Shown: positions 16,023-25,589, counted from the first letter of the stretch. The stretch: 64,000 nt of DNA from Prevotella sp. (GCA_017413085.1 JAFPVC010000059.1:1-64000), one strand, 5' to 3'. Numbers and translations are program-made. Notes: a model not told the origin generated them from the letters alone.

Positions 16023-17195
16023 ATGCAAGGAAACTTTTCTTATCACAACCCTACCAAACTTTATTTTGGTAAAGACTCATTGAATTTCCTTAAGGAAGAG
16101 TTAAAGAACTATGGCAACAAGGTGTTGCTGAACTATGGCAGCGGCAGCGTGAAGCGCAACGGCATATACGACCAGGTGGTGGCTATACTGCGCGAGGCCG
16201 GCAAGACAATAGTAGAGAATCCCGGTGTAATGACAAACCCTACGCTGGAGAAACTGAACGAGGGCGTGAAGATGGCACGTGAGAACGACGTTGACCTGAT
16301 ACTTGCCCTGGGTGGCGGCAGCGTATGCGATTACTCCAAAGCTGTGGCGGCATCGGTATTCTGCGATGGTGACTACTGGGATATGTTCTGGCTGAAGCAG
16401 CAAAATCCTGAAGAAGGACAGAAGCTGCTGCCTGTGGGCTGCATACTGACGATGGCTGGCACCGGTTCGGAGATGAATGCCGGTACGGTGATAACCGATG
16501 CAGAGCACACATTCAAAGTCGGCCATGTGTTTGATGACAGACTGATGCCCAAGTTCTCGATACTGAACCCTGAGTTTACCATGACTGTGCCTGAGAACCA
16601 GATGAAGGCAGGCATATATGACATCATGAACCATATCATGGAACAGTATTTCTCAGACTTCGACGACAACACCAGCGACTACCTCGCAGAGGGACTGATG
16701 CGCTCGGTTATCAACAGCAGCCGCGTAGCAGTGAAGAACCCAAAGGACTATGAGGCTCGCTCTAACATTATGTGGACTGCCACATGGGCGCTGAACACCC
16801 TCATAGGTATGGGTAAGCAGCAGGACTGGATGGTACACATGATAGGTCACAGCGTAGGTGCATGGACACACGCTCCTCATGGCTATGCCCTGGCGTCAGT
16901 GTCAATGGCATACTACCGTCGTGCCATGAAGAACGGACTGCCTAAGTTCGTACGCTTTGCCAAGAACGTATGGAACGTAAACGGCGACGACAGGACCGAC
17001 GAGCAGATAGCAGAGGCAGGACTGCAGGCTTTGAAGGAATGGATGACGGAGATTGGACTGCCGCTGACCATCAGCGAGGTGGGTGCCACTGCCGACATGA
17101 TACCGGGAATAACTGAGACTACTGTGGTTTATCCGGCAGGCTACCTTAACCTGTCAAAGGATGACGTGGCAGAGATACTGAAGGAAAGCCTGTAG
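16023..17195 (+). CDS. Iron-containing alcohol dehydrogenase (YqhD/BdhA-like)
   Basis: 390 residues. NAD(P)-binding LALGGGSVCDYSK, structural GTGSEMN, and metal ligands in YDIMNHIMEQYF and HMIGHSVGAWTHAPHGYAL. Family members reduce aldehydes (butanal, methylglyoxal, lipid peroxidation products) with NADPH. ATG 16023 is 13 bases after the AKR stop. Together with the AKR it points to reactive-carbonyl disposal. Confidence 0.9.
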   Translation: MQGNFSYHNPTKLYFGKDSLNFLKEELKNYGNKVLLNYGSGSVKRNGIYDQVVAILREAGKTIVENPGVMTNPTLEKLNEGVKMARENDVDLILALGGGSVCDYSKAVAASVFCDGDYWDMFWLKQQNPEEGQKLLPVGCILTMAGTGSEMNAGTVITDAEHTFKVGHVFDDRLMPKFSILNPEFTMTVPENQMKAGIYDIMNHIMEQYFSDFDDNTSDYLAEGLMRSVINSSRVAVKNPKDYEARSNIMWTATWALNTLIGMGKQQDWMVHMIGHSVGAWTHAPHGYALASVSMAYYRRAMKNGLPKFVRFAKNVWNVNGDDRTDEQIAEAGLQALKEWMTEIGLPLTISEVGATADMIPGITETTVVYPAGYLNLSKDDVAEILKESL

Positions 17196-17225
17196 ATAAT
17201 TCATCTATCAAAAGGAGGAGACACT

Positions 17226-17804
17226 ATGAGACAGATAATTATTCTTCTGGCAGCAATACTGCTTTGCAGTTGTTCTGCAGAAAGTGAGACTAAGGCACAG
17301 ACTACTATGAATAAGATATATGTTACCATAGGCGGGCAGACACAGAGCATGACACTTGCCGACACTCAGGCTGCACAGGAACTCGCGGCACGATTGCAAA
17401 ACGGATCACTCACCATATCGCTGAACACTAATGATGATTTCGAGATATGGGGACCGCTGGGCTTCTCGCTGACCACAAGCAACAGGCAGATGACCGCACA
17501 GGCAGGTGACGTGGTGCTGTATAGCGGCAGTAACATCTGTCTCTTTGCTGATGCAAACTCTTGGAGCTACACCCCATTGGGACATTTTGACAGCATTACG
17601 GGAAATGACCTGCGCACTTTCCTGAAGATAGGACAGAACAACATTCCCGTCACCCTGTCGCTGACATCAGGAGCAACAGCCGTCAGTAAGGTCACAGGTG
17701 CGGCGGCAGCAGACGATGGTGCCTGCTATTCTCTAAACGGACAACGAGTAGATAACCCAACGAAGGGAATGTATATAAAGAATGGTAAAAAAATAATATT
17801 ATGA
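17226..17804 (+). CDS. Cyclophilin-like fold lipoprotein
   Basis: 192 residues. Signal ending LLCSC; the mature part fits the cyclophilin-like domain often encoded beside flavodoxins (IYVTIGGQTQSMTLADTQAA, then LAARLQNG and GDVVLYSG). The C-terminus carries the Prevotella-type tail YSLNGQRVDNPTKGMYIKNG. Periplasmic or surface-exposed; isomerase activity is not implied. A GGAGGAG-type ribosome site is visible just before the start, rare for this genome. It overlaps the next gene by ATGA. Confidence 0.75.
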   Translation: MRQIIILLAAILLCSCSAESETKAQTTMNKIYVTIGGQTQSMTLADTQAAQELAARLQNGSLTISLNTNDDFEIWGPLGFSLTTSNRQMTAQAGDVVLYSGSNICLFADANSWSYTPLGHFDSITGNDLRTFLKIGQNNIPVTLSLTSGATAVSKVTGAAAADDGACYSLNGQRVDNPTKGMYIKNGKKIIL

Positions 17805-18337
17805 AAAAGGTTATAGTTATTTCCACAAGCCTGCGCCGTGGTTCAAACAGCGACATGCTCGCTGATAATTTTGCAGAGGGAGCCAAGGCTGCCGGAAACG
17901 AAGTGGAGAAGATTTCACTGGCTGGCAAGGAGATACAGTTCTGCAAAGGCTGCTTCGGTTGTCAGAAGTTAGGACGCTGTGTCATCAACGATGATGTGAA
18001 CGCTATAATGGCAAAGGTGCTGCAGGCTGATGTGGTATGCTGGGCAACTCCCATATACTATTATGAGATGAGTGGTCAGATGAAGACCCTCATAGACCGC
18101 ATGAATGCCATGTACTCTCAGGACTATATGTTCCGTGACGTATATCTGCTGACAACGGCTGCCGAAGACGAAGAACAGACTCCGAAGCGTGCAGAAATTG
18201 GTCTGACAGGCTGGATAGACTGCTATCCCAAGAGCCGCTTGGCAGGCACCCTTTTCTGTGGCGGCGTGAACGAAGCACGTGACATCGAAGGCAATGCAAA
18301 GTTGCAGGAAGCGTTTGAAATGGGAAAAACATTGTGA
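17801..18337 (+). CDS. NADPH-dependent FMN reductase / flavodoxin-fold protein
   Basis: 178 residues. SLRRGSNSDMLADNFAEGA at the N-terminus binds the FMN phosphate; a Cys-rich loop CKGCFGCQKLGRC and WATPIYYYEMSGQMK follow, as in iron-sulfur-flavoprotein-like reductases and quinone reductases. Cytoplasmic. Starts inside the previous stop codon (translational coupling). Confidence 0.85.
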   Translation: MKKVIVISTSLRRGSNSDMLADNFAEGAKAAGNEVEKISLAGKEIQFCKGCFGCQKLGRCVINDDVNAIMAKVLQADVVCWATPIYYYEMSGQMKTLIDRMNAMYSQDYMFRDVYLLTTAAEDEEQTPKRAEIGLTGWIDCYPKSRLAGTLFCGGVNEARDIEGNAKLQEAFEMGKTL

Positions 18338-18341
18338 TATT

Positions 18342-19481
18342 ATGAGGAATATACTTATAGCCGTGGCACTGTTGGGCGGAATACTAACAGGCTGCGATAC
18401 TAAAAAAGCGAAGGAGGAGAATATGAATACACTGACATTGACACAGGAGTGGGACAAGGTGTTCCCACTGAGCGAGAAGGTGAACCACAAGAAGGTGACG
18501 TTTGAGACACAGTACGGGCTGACGCTGGCGGCAGACCTCTATACGCCTGCGGCGAGTGAAAAGTTAAAAGTGAAAAGTGAAAAGTTGCCTGCCATTGCGG
18601 TCTCTGGTCCGTTTGGCGCTACTAAGGAGCAGTCGAGTGGTCTCTATGCCATGAAGATGGCAGAGCGCGGCTTCGTGGCACTTGCCTTCGACCCTTCATA
18701 TACAGGCGAGAGCAGCGGCGAACCACGTCGTACGGCATCACCCGACATCAACACCGAAGACTTTATGGCTGCCGTGGATTTCCTCTCTAAACAAGATAAT
18801 GTAGATGCAGAGAAGATAGGCATCATCGGTATCTGCGGTTGGGGCGGCATAGCACTGAACGCTGCCGCTGCCGACACCCGCATCAAGGCCACCGTAGCAT
18901 CTACCATGTATGACATGACACGAGTGAGTGGCAACGGTTACTTTGACAGCGAGGACAAGGAAGAGTCACGCCATGCTGCACGTGAGGCAATGGCAAAGCA
19001 ACGTCTGACAGATACGAAGGCGATGGCAGGCGGTGTTATAGACCCTCTGCCAGACGACGTGCCGCAGTTTGTGAAGGATTACTATGACTACTACAAGACA
19101 GAGCGCGGCTACCATAAGCGTTCCGGCAACTCTAACGACGGATGGCGCGTGATTGGTACGCAGGCGTATGCCAACAGCCGTTTCCTGTATTATATCAACG
19201 AGATACGCTCTGCCGTACTCGTGATGCACGGCGAAAAGGCCCACTCACGCTATTTCGGTGAGGCAGCATACAAATACATGGTGGAAGGCAAGGCTGAAGG
19301 CTATAACTTCATAGGCAAGCCTAACCCTAATCCGGATAACAAGCAGTTGCTAATAATACCTGGCGCTACGCATTGCGACCTCTATGACGGCGGCTACAAG
19401 GAACTGAAAGGCAAGGGTGAGGCCAAGAACCTTATACCATGGGACAAGCTGGCAGTTTTCTTCAAGGAGAACCTTAAGTAA
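18342..19481 (+). CDS. Alpha/beta-hydrolase lipoprotein
   Basis: 379 residues. Signal with lipobox LTGC; hydrolase with the nucleophile elbow GICGWGG (where Ser is usual, here Cys, as in dienelactone-hydrolase-like enzymes), an Asp/Glu in VLMHGEKAHS and His in GATHCDLY. I chose ATG 18342, 4 bases after the previous stop. The segment SEKLKVKSEKLP is encoded by a tandem AAAGTGAAAAGT-type repeat that looks like an in-frame insertion of an intergenic repeat. Confidence 0.8.
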   Translation: MRNILIAVALLGGILTGCDTKKAKEENMNTLTLTQEWDKVFPLSEKVNHKKVTFETQYGLTLAADLYTPAASEKLKVKSEKLPAIAVSGPFGATKEQSSGLYAMKMAERGFVALAFDPSYTGESSGEPRRTASPDINTEDFMAAVDFLSKQDNVDAEKIGIIGICGWGGIALNAAAADTRIKATVASTMYDMTRVSGNGYFDSEDKEESRHAAREAMAKQRLTDTKAMAGGVIDPLPDDVPQFVKDYYDYYKTERGYHKRSGNSNDGWRVIGTQAYANSRFLYYINEIRSAVLVMHGEKAHSRYFGEAAYKYMVEGKAEGYNFIGKPNPNPDNKQLLIIPGATHCDLYDGGYKELKGKGEAKNLIPWDKLAVFFKENLK

Positions 19482-19506
19482 AGACAATAATCAGAAACTA
19501 AGAAAC

Positions 19507-20865
19507 ATGATTTATAAATTCTGCATTATGTCAATAATGTTTGCCACCACAGCATTTGCGCAGCGTGTGACAGATGTGCACAGCCATATCATCACTCCTG
19601 ACTTTATAGAGTCTCTGGAGAAAGAGGGACGACTGATGGAGGAGGGCTTCCCTATACCAAGATATGACATTGGGAAACATCTGAACTGGATGGACGAGGC
19701 TGGCATAGGCACCTCCGTGCTGACGCTGGCTGCGCCGCAACCCTCTTCTGCCGATGTGGTAAGGAAGGCTAATGAGGCTGCGGCACGCATAAAGACGGAG
19801 CACCCCGGCAGGTTCCTGTTTTGCGCCGCCCTGCCCTTGCCTGATGTGGACGCTGCCATACGCGAGGCAAGGTATGCACTCGACACCTTGGGTGCCGACG
19901 GCATCAAGTTGGCTACCAACGTCAATGGGCAGTACCTTGGTGCACCAGAGTTAGACACACTCTTTGCCTTCCTCAATGAGCGCCGTGCAGTAATCATACT
20001 GCATCCTCATCGTCCTGAGCCAGTAAACCACGCTGTGATGGCGCAGACACCTTTGGCTATGCAGGAATACCTATCTGAGACCACCCGTGCCGTGACCAAC
20101 ATGATAAGCCGCAACGTGCTGGCACGCTATCCCGGTGTCAAGGTGGTGGTACCTCACTGTGGTGCATACCTGCCGCTGGCTATACCCCGCATGAAGTCAT
20201 TGGGACCTGTGATGCAGGCAAACAAGCTGGTGGGCGAGATTGACTGGGAGGCTAACCTCAGCGCCCTGTACTATGACCTTGCCGGCGCCCACTCGCCTGA
20301 GACTATCCGCATGATGCTCACCATCACCACGCCTGACCATCTGCTTTACGGCTCAGACTATCCATACGCCGCACCGCAGGTGCTTACGCAGAGTCTGGCA
20401 AGGATGAAGCAATACCTGCAGACTGAGACAGACCTCGCACCGTTCAAGGACATGATATTGTGGAAGAATGCCCAGTGGTTGTTTGGAAAGACAAAGGAGA
20501 AACCATCAGCGACAATGCCTGACGCGACATCTATGATAGTGCGCATTGCCGAGATAGAGGTGTGGCCGCAGTATCTCAATGAATATCTCAGTATAGCCAA
20601 CGAGGTGGACCGCCTCAGCATGGAACGCGAGCCGGGCGTCATCTGCCTGTTCCCTATGCAGAGCGCAGAGGACTCAACGCAGATACGCATACTTGAGATT
20701 TATGCATCAGAGGAGGCTTATCAAGAGCATCTGAAGACAGAGCACTTCCTGAAGTACAAGACCGGCACACTACACATGGTGAAGAGTCTGAAACTGCCAA
20801 CGATGAAACCGCTTGACACAGAGACGATGGACAAGATATTCAAGAAGATGAAGACATACAAATGA
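19507..20865 (+). CDS. Secreted amidohydrolase fused to an ABM monooxygenase-like domain
   Basis: 452 residues. Signal peptide to about residue 18 (ATTAFAQ). Amidohydrolase_2 barrel: metal motif DVHSHI, HPHRPEP, PHCGAYLPL and GSDYPYA. From about residue 340 a second domain (IVRIAEIEVWPQYLNEYLSI, then YASEEAYQEHLKTEHF) is typical of antibiotic-biosynthesis-monooxygenase (quinol oxidase) folds. The fusion suggests sequential processing of an aromatic or quinone-like compound in the periplasm. The stop overlaps the next start by ATGA. Confidence 0.85.
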   Translation: MIYKFCIMSIMFATTAFAQRVTDVHSHIITPDFIESLEKEGRLMEEGFPIPRYDIGKHLNWMDEAGIGTSVLTLAAPQPSSADVVRKANEAAARIKTEHPGRFLFCAALPLPDVDAAIREARYALDTLGADGIKLATNVNGQYLGAPELDTLFAFLNERRAVIILHPHRPEPVNHAVMAQTPLAMQEYLSETTRAVTNMISRNVLARYPGVKVVVPHCGAYLPLAIPRMKSLGPVMQANKLVGEIDWEANLSALYYDLAGAHSPETIRMMLTITTPDHLLYGSDYPYAAPQVLTQSLARMKQYLQTETDLAPFKDMILWKNAQWLFGKTKEKPSATMPDATSMIVRIAEIEVWPQYLNEYLSIANEVDRLSMEREPGVICLFPMQSAEDSTQIRILEIYASEEAYQEHLKTEHFLKYKTGTLHMVKSLKLPTMKPLDTETMDKIFKKMKTYK

Positions 20866-21866
20866 AAAGAATCGTTTTACTAATAACAGTTGTATTGACC
20901 ATGACAACAGCAAACAGTCAGGCGCTGACAGAGCGCCAAAAAGGATTGGCGGCATGTGCCTGCCTCATGGCGCAGGGCGACCTCACAAGACTTGAGCCTG
21001 CCGTAAGAACGGCTCTCGATAACGGTGTTACCATTAACGAACTGAAGGAGGCTTTATCACAGCTCTATGCCTATACAGGCTTTCCACGCTCGCTGAACGC
21101 GCTGGGGGTATTAGGCAAAGTGTTAGAGAACAAGCAGCCAAACTGGCAGGAGGGCAAGCCATGGAAGCGCCCTGCTGAGTGGGATGACGCCAAGAAGGCT
21201 TACGAACTGGGCAAGAAGAACCAGACACAACTCTCTGGCCGTCCGTTCAACTATGACTTCTGTCCACAGGATGACTACTACCTGAAGGCGCATCTCTTCG
21301 GCGACATCTTTGCCGGCGACCAGCTCACTGCTGCCGACCGTGAGATAGTTACCGTAGCGGCACTGAGTGGCATGGAGGGTGTGGCTCCGCAGCTTGCAGC
21401 CCACAAGCAGGGCGCAGTGAACATGGGTAACACACAGCAATTGGTTGACGAGCTCTGCGCTTGGCTCTGCAACGAGGGCTACACGCTGAGCAGCAAATGG
21501 CCCAAGGGCGAGAAGAACCCATACGGCAAATACTTTATCGGACAGAGCTATCTGGCTGATGTAGGTGGCGGTGTGATAAACGTCACCTTCGAGCCTCGCT
21601 GCCGCAACAACTGGCATGTTCACCACAAACAGGTGCAGGTACTCATCTGCGTGGCAGGCAGAGGCTGGTATCAAGAATGGGGCAAGGAGGCAGTGGAGAT
21701 GGTTCCCGGCACTGTCATCGCCATACCTGCCGAGGTGAAGCACTGGCACGGAGCTCAAAAAGACTCATGGTTCCAGCATCTCACGTATCATAAGGACGTA
21801 CAGGAGGATGCCTCCAACGAGTGGCTGGAGGCAGTGACGGACGAGATTTACAACAAACTACAATAG
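20862..21866 (+). CDS. Exported carboxymuconolactone decarboxylase-like / cupin protein
   Basis: 334 residues with a signal peptide (VVLTMTTANSQ). Two CMD/AhpD-type helical repeats (ACLMAQGDLTRLEPAVRTAL; then REIVTVAALSGMEG) and a C-terminal cupin with metal-ligand text NNWHVHHKQVQVLI and IPAEVKHWHGA. The usual AhpD CxxC is not evident, so peroxidase activity is doubtful. Last gene of the operon; a terminator follows at 21877-21915. Confidence 0.85.
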   Translation: MKRIVLLITVVLTMTTANSQALTERQKGLAACACLMAQGDLTRLEPAVRTALDNGVTINELKEALSQLYAYTGFPRSLNALGVLGKVLENKQPNWQEGKPWKRPAEWDDAKKAYELGKKNQTQLSGRPFNYDFCPQDDYYLKAHLFGDIFAGDQLTAADREIVTVAALSGMEGVAPQLAAHKQGAVNMGNTQQLVDELCAWLCNEGYTLSSKWPKGEKNPYGKYFIGQSYLADVGGGVINVTFEPRCRNNWHVHHKQVQVLICVAGRGWYQEWGKEAVEMVPGTVIAIPAEVKHWHGAQKDSWFQHLTYHKDVQEDASNEWLEAVTDEIYNKLQ

Positions 21867-21876
21867 ATATTATATT

Positions 21877-21915
21877 CTCTTTGCCGTCCAAAAAAGAAAG
21901 AGGGATGGCAAAGAG
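21877..21915 (+). terminator. Terminator of the redox operon
   Basis: 13-bp stem CTCTTTGCCGTCC / GGATGGCAAAGAG (one mismatch) with an A/G-rich loop, 11 bases after the stop; T-tract weak. The rest to 22160 is A/T-rich without a gene. Confidence 0.6.
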
Positions 21916-22160
21916 TTTGCCAAACCGCAGAACGGTTTAGTTTATTCCCATATAAAATATCCATAACCTAAACTAAACTTTTTATTTCGGCGAATAATAT
22001 CGTCACAAGATAGAAGGGACAGATTACACCTCAACAGTATCCCCGAGGGACAGACATTATAAATGGCATTTCATGGCAATAAAAGAACCGTGTTTTACGT
22101 TATAATATAAACATCTGCAAAGAACTGAAAAAACATTAAATACCAACATTACATCAGATT

Positions 22161-22556
22161 ATGAAAAAGATTTTATTTAGTATGGTCCTTATGCTGATAG
22201 CAGCAAATGGCTTCGCACAAGACATTTTGGGTATATGGCTGACAGAGGCCGGGGATGCAAAAGTAGAAATCTACAAGAATGGCAACACAGTAAACGGCAA
22301 GATAGTATGGCTTGCAAAAGGTCCTGAGACAAAAGACATACACAATTCGGATAAGAAACTTCGCAGCCGCAAACTGATGGGCGTTAACATCCTTAGCGGC
22401 CTTACCAAGAATAAGGACAAATGGGAAGGTGGAAAAATCTACAATCCCAAGAATGGCAAGAACTACAAATGCTCCATCTGGATTGAAGGCAAAAACCTGA
22501 AGGTCAGAGGCTACATCGGTTTCTTGTATGAAACGCAAACATGGAAACGTAAATAA
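22161..22556 (+). CDS. DUF2147 exported protein
   Basis: 131 residues: signal peptide to AQ (about residue 20), then the family pattern ILGIWLTEAGDAKVEIYKNG, KIVWLAKGP, MGVNILSGL, WEGGKIYNPKNGKNYKCSIW and LKVRGYIGF. Periplasmic, role unknown. Single gene with its own terminator. Confidence 0.85.
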   Translation: MKKILFSMVLMLIAANGFAQDILGIWLTEAGDAKVEIYKNGNTVNGKIVWLAKGPETKDIHNSDKKLRSRKLMGVNILSGLTKNKDKWEGGKIYNPKNGKNYKCSIWIEGKNLKVRGYIGFLYETQTWKRK

Positions 22557-22600
22557 GGCAATTATATAGGGTCTGACCCTAAATTTTAATTACTTGGGTC

Positions 22601-22627
22601 AAGCATCCGAAAGGAGGCTTTATTTTT
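22601..22627 (+). terminator. Rho-independent terminator
   Basis: AAGCATCC-GAAA-GGAGGCTT stem-loop (one mismatch) followed by TATTTTT, 44 bases after the DUF2147 stop. Confidence 0.65.
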
Positions 22628-22748
22628 AGATGTGACAATGTGGTGTGGCTGGAGCATTATAAAGCAAGATTTGCACAATCTATGCTACGGGAGGAAGTAG
22701 TTCTTCCCAATGGTCATAAATTGGTTCGCCCTGATAATTGGAGATAGC

Positions 22749-22808
22749 TTGGACATTATGACCGACGCCAACCTGATAGTGAATATATTCTTGGGAACAG
22801 GGAACTGA
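22749..22808 (+). pseudogene. Dockerin-like C-terminal remnant
   Basis: The frame reads LDIMTDANLIVNIFLGTGN then stop. This matches the second halves of the dockerin repeats in the protein at 48904-49827 (ITMSDANMIVNMFLSGN). No start or upstream domain is present, so it is a gene remnant. Otherwise 22628-22830 holds nothing I can support. Confidence 0.45.
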
Positions 22809-22837
22809 AATCTACATACGAAACTTAAAATAAAAAC

Positions 22838-22886
22838 AGCAAAAATGATAATAGTCACTACGGTTATGACTATTATCATTTTTGCT
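22838..22886. terminator. Perfect 20-bp inverted repeat
   Basis: AGCAAAAATGATAATAGTCA at 22838-22857 and its exact complement at 22867-22886, 9-base loop, with a T-rich stretch further on. Terminator-like in both directions. Confidence 0.6.
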
Positions 22887-22937
22887 ATATTTAGTTTTTT
22901 TATGACAAAAGAGATGAGTAATATCACAGAAAAAATG

Positions 22938-22945
22938 TAACTTTG
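22938..22945 (+). promoter_or_regulatory. -7 box (TAACTTTG) for the AlbA_2 gene
   Basis: TAACTTTG 29 bases before the ATG at 22975. Confidence 0.55.
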
Positions 22946-22974
22946 TAATCATAAAATATAAAATTAGCTGCCAA

Positions 22975-24528
22975 ATGGATTTAAAGACTCTGATAGCTGA
23001 ATGTACAGCATACGATTTCAAGGTGATGCTTGAAGAAAAGAAACCTAAGAGTTGGTTGAAGAGTGTAAGTGCTTTCGCCAATGGCTTAGGCGGTTCCCTT
23101 TTCTTCGGCATGGATAACAATGGCGTTGTCAAGGGACTTGATGATGTGCAGCGCATTTGCGAAGTAATCAGTGGAAAGATTCGTGACTATATGGATCCGC
23201 TACCAGAGGTGGAAATGATTCCGCATGATGTAGATGGTTTACACGTATTACAGCTAAAAGTAAATTCAGGTCATTATACTCCGTATTATTACGTTGGGGA
23301 TGGTCAAAGAGTGGCGTTTATCCGTGTGGGTGATGAGAGCATACCAGCTACCGACGAAGACATGAAGCGTCTTGTACTTAAAGGCACTAACAGATCATAT
23401 GACTCGTTAAAGTCAGAGAGCTTGACTGAGAAAAGTACATTTGTCATCTTAGCAAACACCTTTGAAGAGAGAACGGAACAGAAGTTTCAAAAGAAATTCC
23501 TCAAGTCTTTTGGACTTATAACAGATGAAGGTTGGCTGACTAATGCTGGCGCATTGTTTTCTGACAACTGCCGCTTGAGTCAGTCAAGATTATATTGTAC
23601 TCGTTGGAATGGCCTTGAGAAGGACGATGCCATAAACGATGCGGAGTTTAGTGGTAATATTCTGTTATTGCTACGTGAAGCAATGAATTTCGTAAAGTCC
23701 AACACACGAAAAGGTTGGGAGAAGTTGCCGGATGGAAGAAAGAATATGCCCGAATATGCAGAACGTGCTGTGTTAGAGGCATTGGTAAACCATTTCATTC
23801 ATCGCGACTATACTGTTATGGGAGGTGAAGTACACCTTGATATCTATGATGACAGGATTGCCATAACTACACCTGGAGGTATGTATAGCGGTCAACTTGT
23901 GCAAGATTTGCAACTTGATGACATTTCTTCGGAGAGAAGAAACCCTATTCTTGCTGATGTGATGGCACAATTGGACTATATGGAAAAACGTGGTAGTGGA
24001 TTGAAGAAAATTTGCAATGAAACCAAGAAATTAATTACATACAAAGAGGAACGCAAGCCTGTTTTCAAATCTACGGCTACTCAGTTTATGACAATCATCT
24101 ACTCAATGGAGTATGAGCCAACAAATCAACGGGGTGAACGACATAGGACTAAGCAGGGCCTAAGCTGGGATCAAGTTGGGACTAAGATTGGCCTAAGCTG
24201 GGATGAAGTTAAGAAATTATTCATAGCCCTTCAAGAGTCCAAATCACTGGGCGAACTCAAAGATTTGTATGGGTGGTCGAACACCACAAAATTCAAAGTT
24301 AAATTTGTAAGTCCTCTGATAGAAGAGCAATTTGTAGGTATGACTTTCCCTGATAAACCAACCAGCCCTAAACAAAGATACTTTCTTACGGACAGTGGTA
24401 AAGCATTGCTTGCCAATATGACTTGTGACCCTAATACAAATGATTTAGTAGATAAGGTTAATCACATAATTGGAAATCTAAGCGAGGATGAGAAGCGTCT
24501 CGCATTGGATTTATTACAAAAAGGATAG
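22975..24528 (+). CDS. Schlafen AlbA_2 / ATP-binding protein
   Basis: 517 residues. N-terminal AlbA_2 (divergent AAA_4) domain: CTAYDFKVMLEEKKPKSWLK, AFANGLGGSLFFGMDNNG. Middle: HATPase-like C-terminal module ALVNHFIHRDYTVMGGEVHL, DIYDDRIAITTPGG, RRNPILADVMAQLDYMEKRG. A repeated motif GLSWDQVGTKIGLSWDEV sits near residue 395, then a winged-helix-like end. Family members bind nucleic acids or regulate transcription and often travel in accessory DNA; the exact role here is unknown. Confidence 0.85.
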   Translation: MDLKTLIAECTAYDFKVMLEEKKPKSWLKSVSAFANGLGGSLFFGMDNNGVVKGLDDVQRICEVISGKIRDYMDPLPEVEMIPHDVDGLHVLQLKVNSGHYTPYYYVGDGQRVAFIRVGDESIPATDEDMKRLVLKGTNRSYDSLKSESLTEKSTFVILANTFEERTEQKFQKKFLKSFGLITDEGWLTNAGALFSDNCRLSQSRLYCTRWNGLEKDDAINDAEFSGNILLLLREAMNFVKSNTRKGWEKLPDGRKNMPEYAERAVLEALVNHFIHRDYTVMGGEVHLDIYDDRIAITTPGGMYSGQLVQDLQLDDISSERRNPILADVMAQLDYMEKRGSGLKKICNETKKLITYKEERKPVFKSTATQFMTIIYSMEYEPTNQRGERHRTKQGLSWDQVGTKIGLSWDEVKKLFIALQESKSLGELKDLYGWSNTTKFKVKFVSPLIEEQFVGMTFPDKPTSPKQRYFLTDSGKALLANMTCDPNTNDLVDKVNHIIGNLSEDEKRLALDLLQKG

Positions 24529-24559
24529 CAAAGGCTAATAAGGAAATGATGCAAAATAG

Positions 24560-25441
24560 TTACTTCCCCTTCCTGAAGTCTCTGGGGTTCATGCCCTTCA
24601 TCCTGTTGAAGAAGCGGGCGAAGGTGGTGACTTCGGCGAAGTGGAGCTGGTCGGAGATTTGGGTGATGCTCAGCGAGGTCTGGCGCAGGAGGAAGGTGGC
24701 TTCCATCAGCAACAACTGGTTGATGTAATCAACGACGGTGCGGCCGCCCGACACTTGACGGACGATGCGCGAGAGATAGGTGGTGGTGATGCAGAGACGG
24801 TCAGCATAGAAGCCGATGTCGTGGTGCTCGGCAAAGTGCTGGGGCAACAATCCAAGGAAGCCGAGGAATATTTCTTCGACGCGCTTGGGGAAGCGGTGCT
24901 CGCGGATGCTGTGCTGCTGGACGGTGGCGAGGTCGGTGAGGAAGAGGTTGTAGAGCATACGCAGGCTGTCGTTGGCCAGCGGGAGCCCCATCTGCTGGTA
25001 GTGAATCATCATCTGCATCAGTTCGCGCAGGCGGCGAAAGTCATCGGCTTTCAATGGCAGCACGGGCGAGGTGAGTTCCACCACCGTGAAGTAGGCGGTG
25101 CGGATGGCGTCGCGCACCGTGGGCTGACTGAGTGTGAAGCGCTCGTCGCCCAACAGACAGATGCCGCTGTAGTCGTTGGAAGACGAGAGGACGGTGACCT
25201 CGAAGCCAGGCGAATAGGTATAGAGGTCGCCCACGTGTAACGTCAGTTCGCGGTCATTATATAATATGGTGACCCATCCGCGAGTGACAATCGTAAAGGT
25301 GTAGCACGACAGGAACCCGCGTGTCTCGTTAGTGCCGAATGTCCACTCCACGTTGGTCTCTATGCAGATGACGTTCCCGTCCCACTCACCCTCGGGTACG
25401 GGCAGGTTTCTCAGTTGCCAAAATTCCTTTAAACTGTACAT
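24560..25441 (-). CDS. AraC-family transcriptional regulator
   Basis: 293 residues: N-terminal cupin-like region (VTRGWVTILYNDRELTLHVG, DLYTYSPGFEV) and C-terminal double HTH (YADRLCITTTYLSRIVRQVS; ISDQLHFAEVTTFARFFNRM). Divergent from the ferritin-like gene at 25637 with facing promoters 78 bases apart, so it probably controls that set. Confidence 0.85.
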   Translation of the reverse strand: MYSLKEFWQLRNLPVPEGEWDGNVICIETNVEWTFGTNETRGFLSCYTFTIVTRGWVTILYNDRELTLHVGDLYTYSPGFEVTVLSSSNDYSGICLLGDERFTLSQPTVRDAIRTAYFTVVELTSPVLPLKADDFRRLRELMQMMIHYQQMGLPLANDSLRMLYNLFLTDLATVQQHSIREHRFPKRVEEIFLGFLGLLPQHFAEHHDIGFYADRLCITTTYLSRIVRQVSGGRTVVDYINQLLLMEATFLLRQTSLSITQISDQLHFAEVTTFARFFNRMKGMNPRDFRKGK

Positions 25442-25495
25442 CTCAGTAATTCACGATTTGACTATTTATTATTTTCCATTTATGCTTTCGCGCTA

Positions 25496-25503
25496 CAAAG
25501 GTA
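25496..25503 (-). promoter_or_regulatory. -7 box (TACCTTTG) for the AraC gene
   Basis: TACCTTTG on the minus strand, 54 bases before the ATG at 25441. Confidence 0.55.
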
Positions 25504-25581
25504 CAATAAAAAATTTGAATCTGTTTCGTTTTGGTCGGTTTTTATTTCGTTTGGGCTTGCAATTTATTGTATAAACAGTCG

Positions 25582-25589
25582 TAACTTTG
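25582..25589 (+). promoter_or_regulatory. -7 box (TAACTTTG) for the ferritin-like gene
   Basis: TAACTTTG, 47 bases before the ATG at 25637; TTG-type -33 sequence about 22 bases upstream. Confidence 0.55.
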
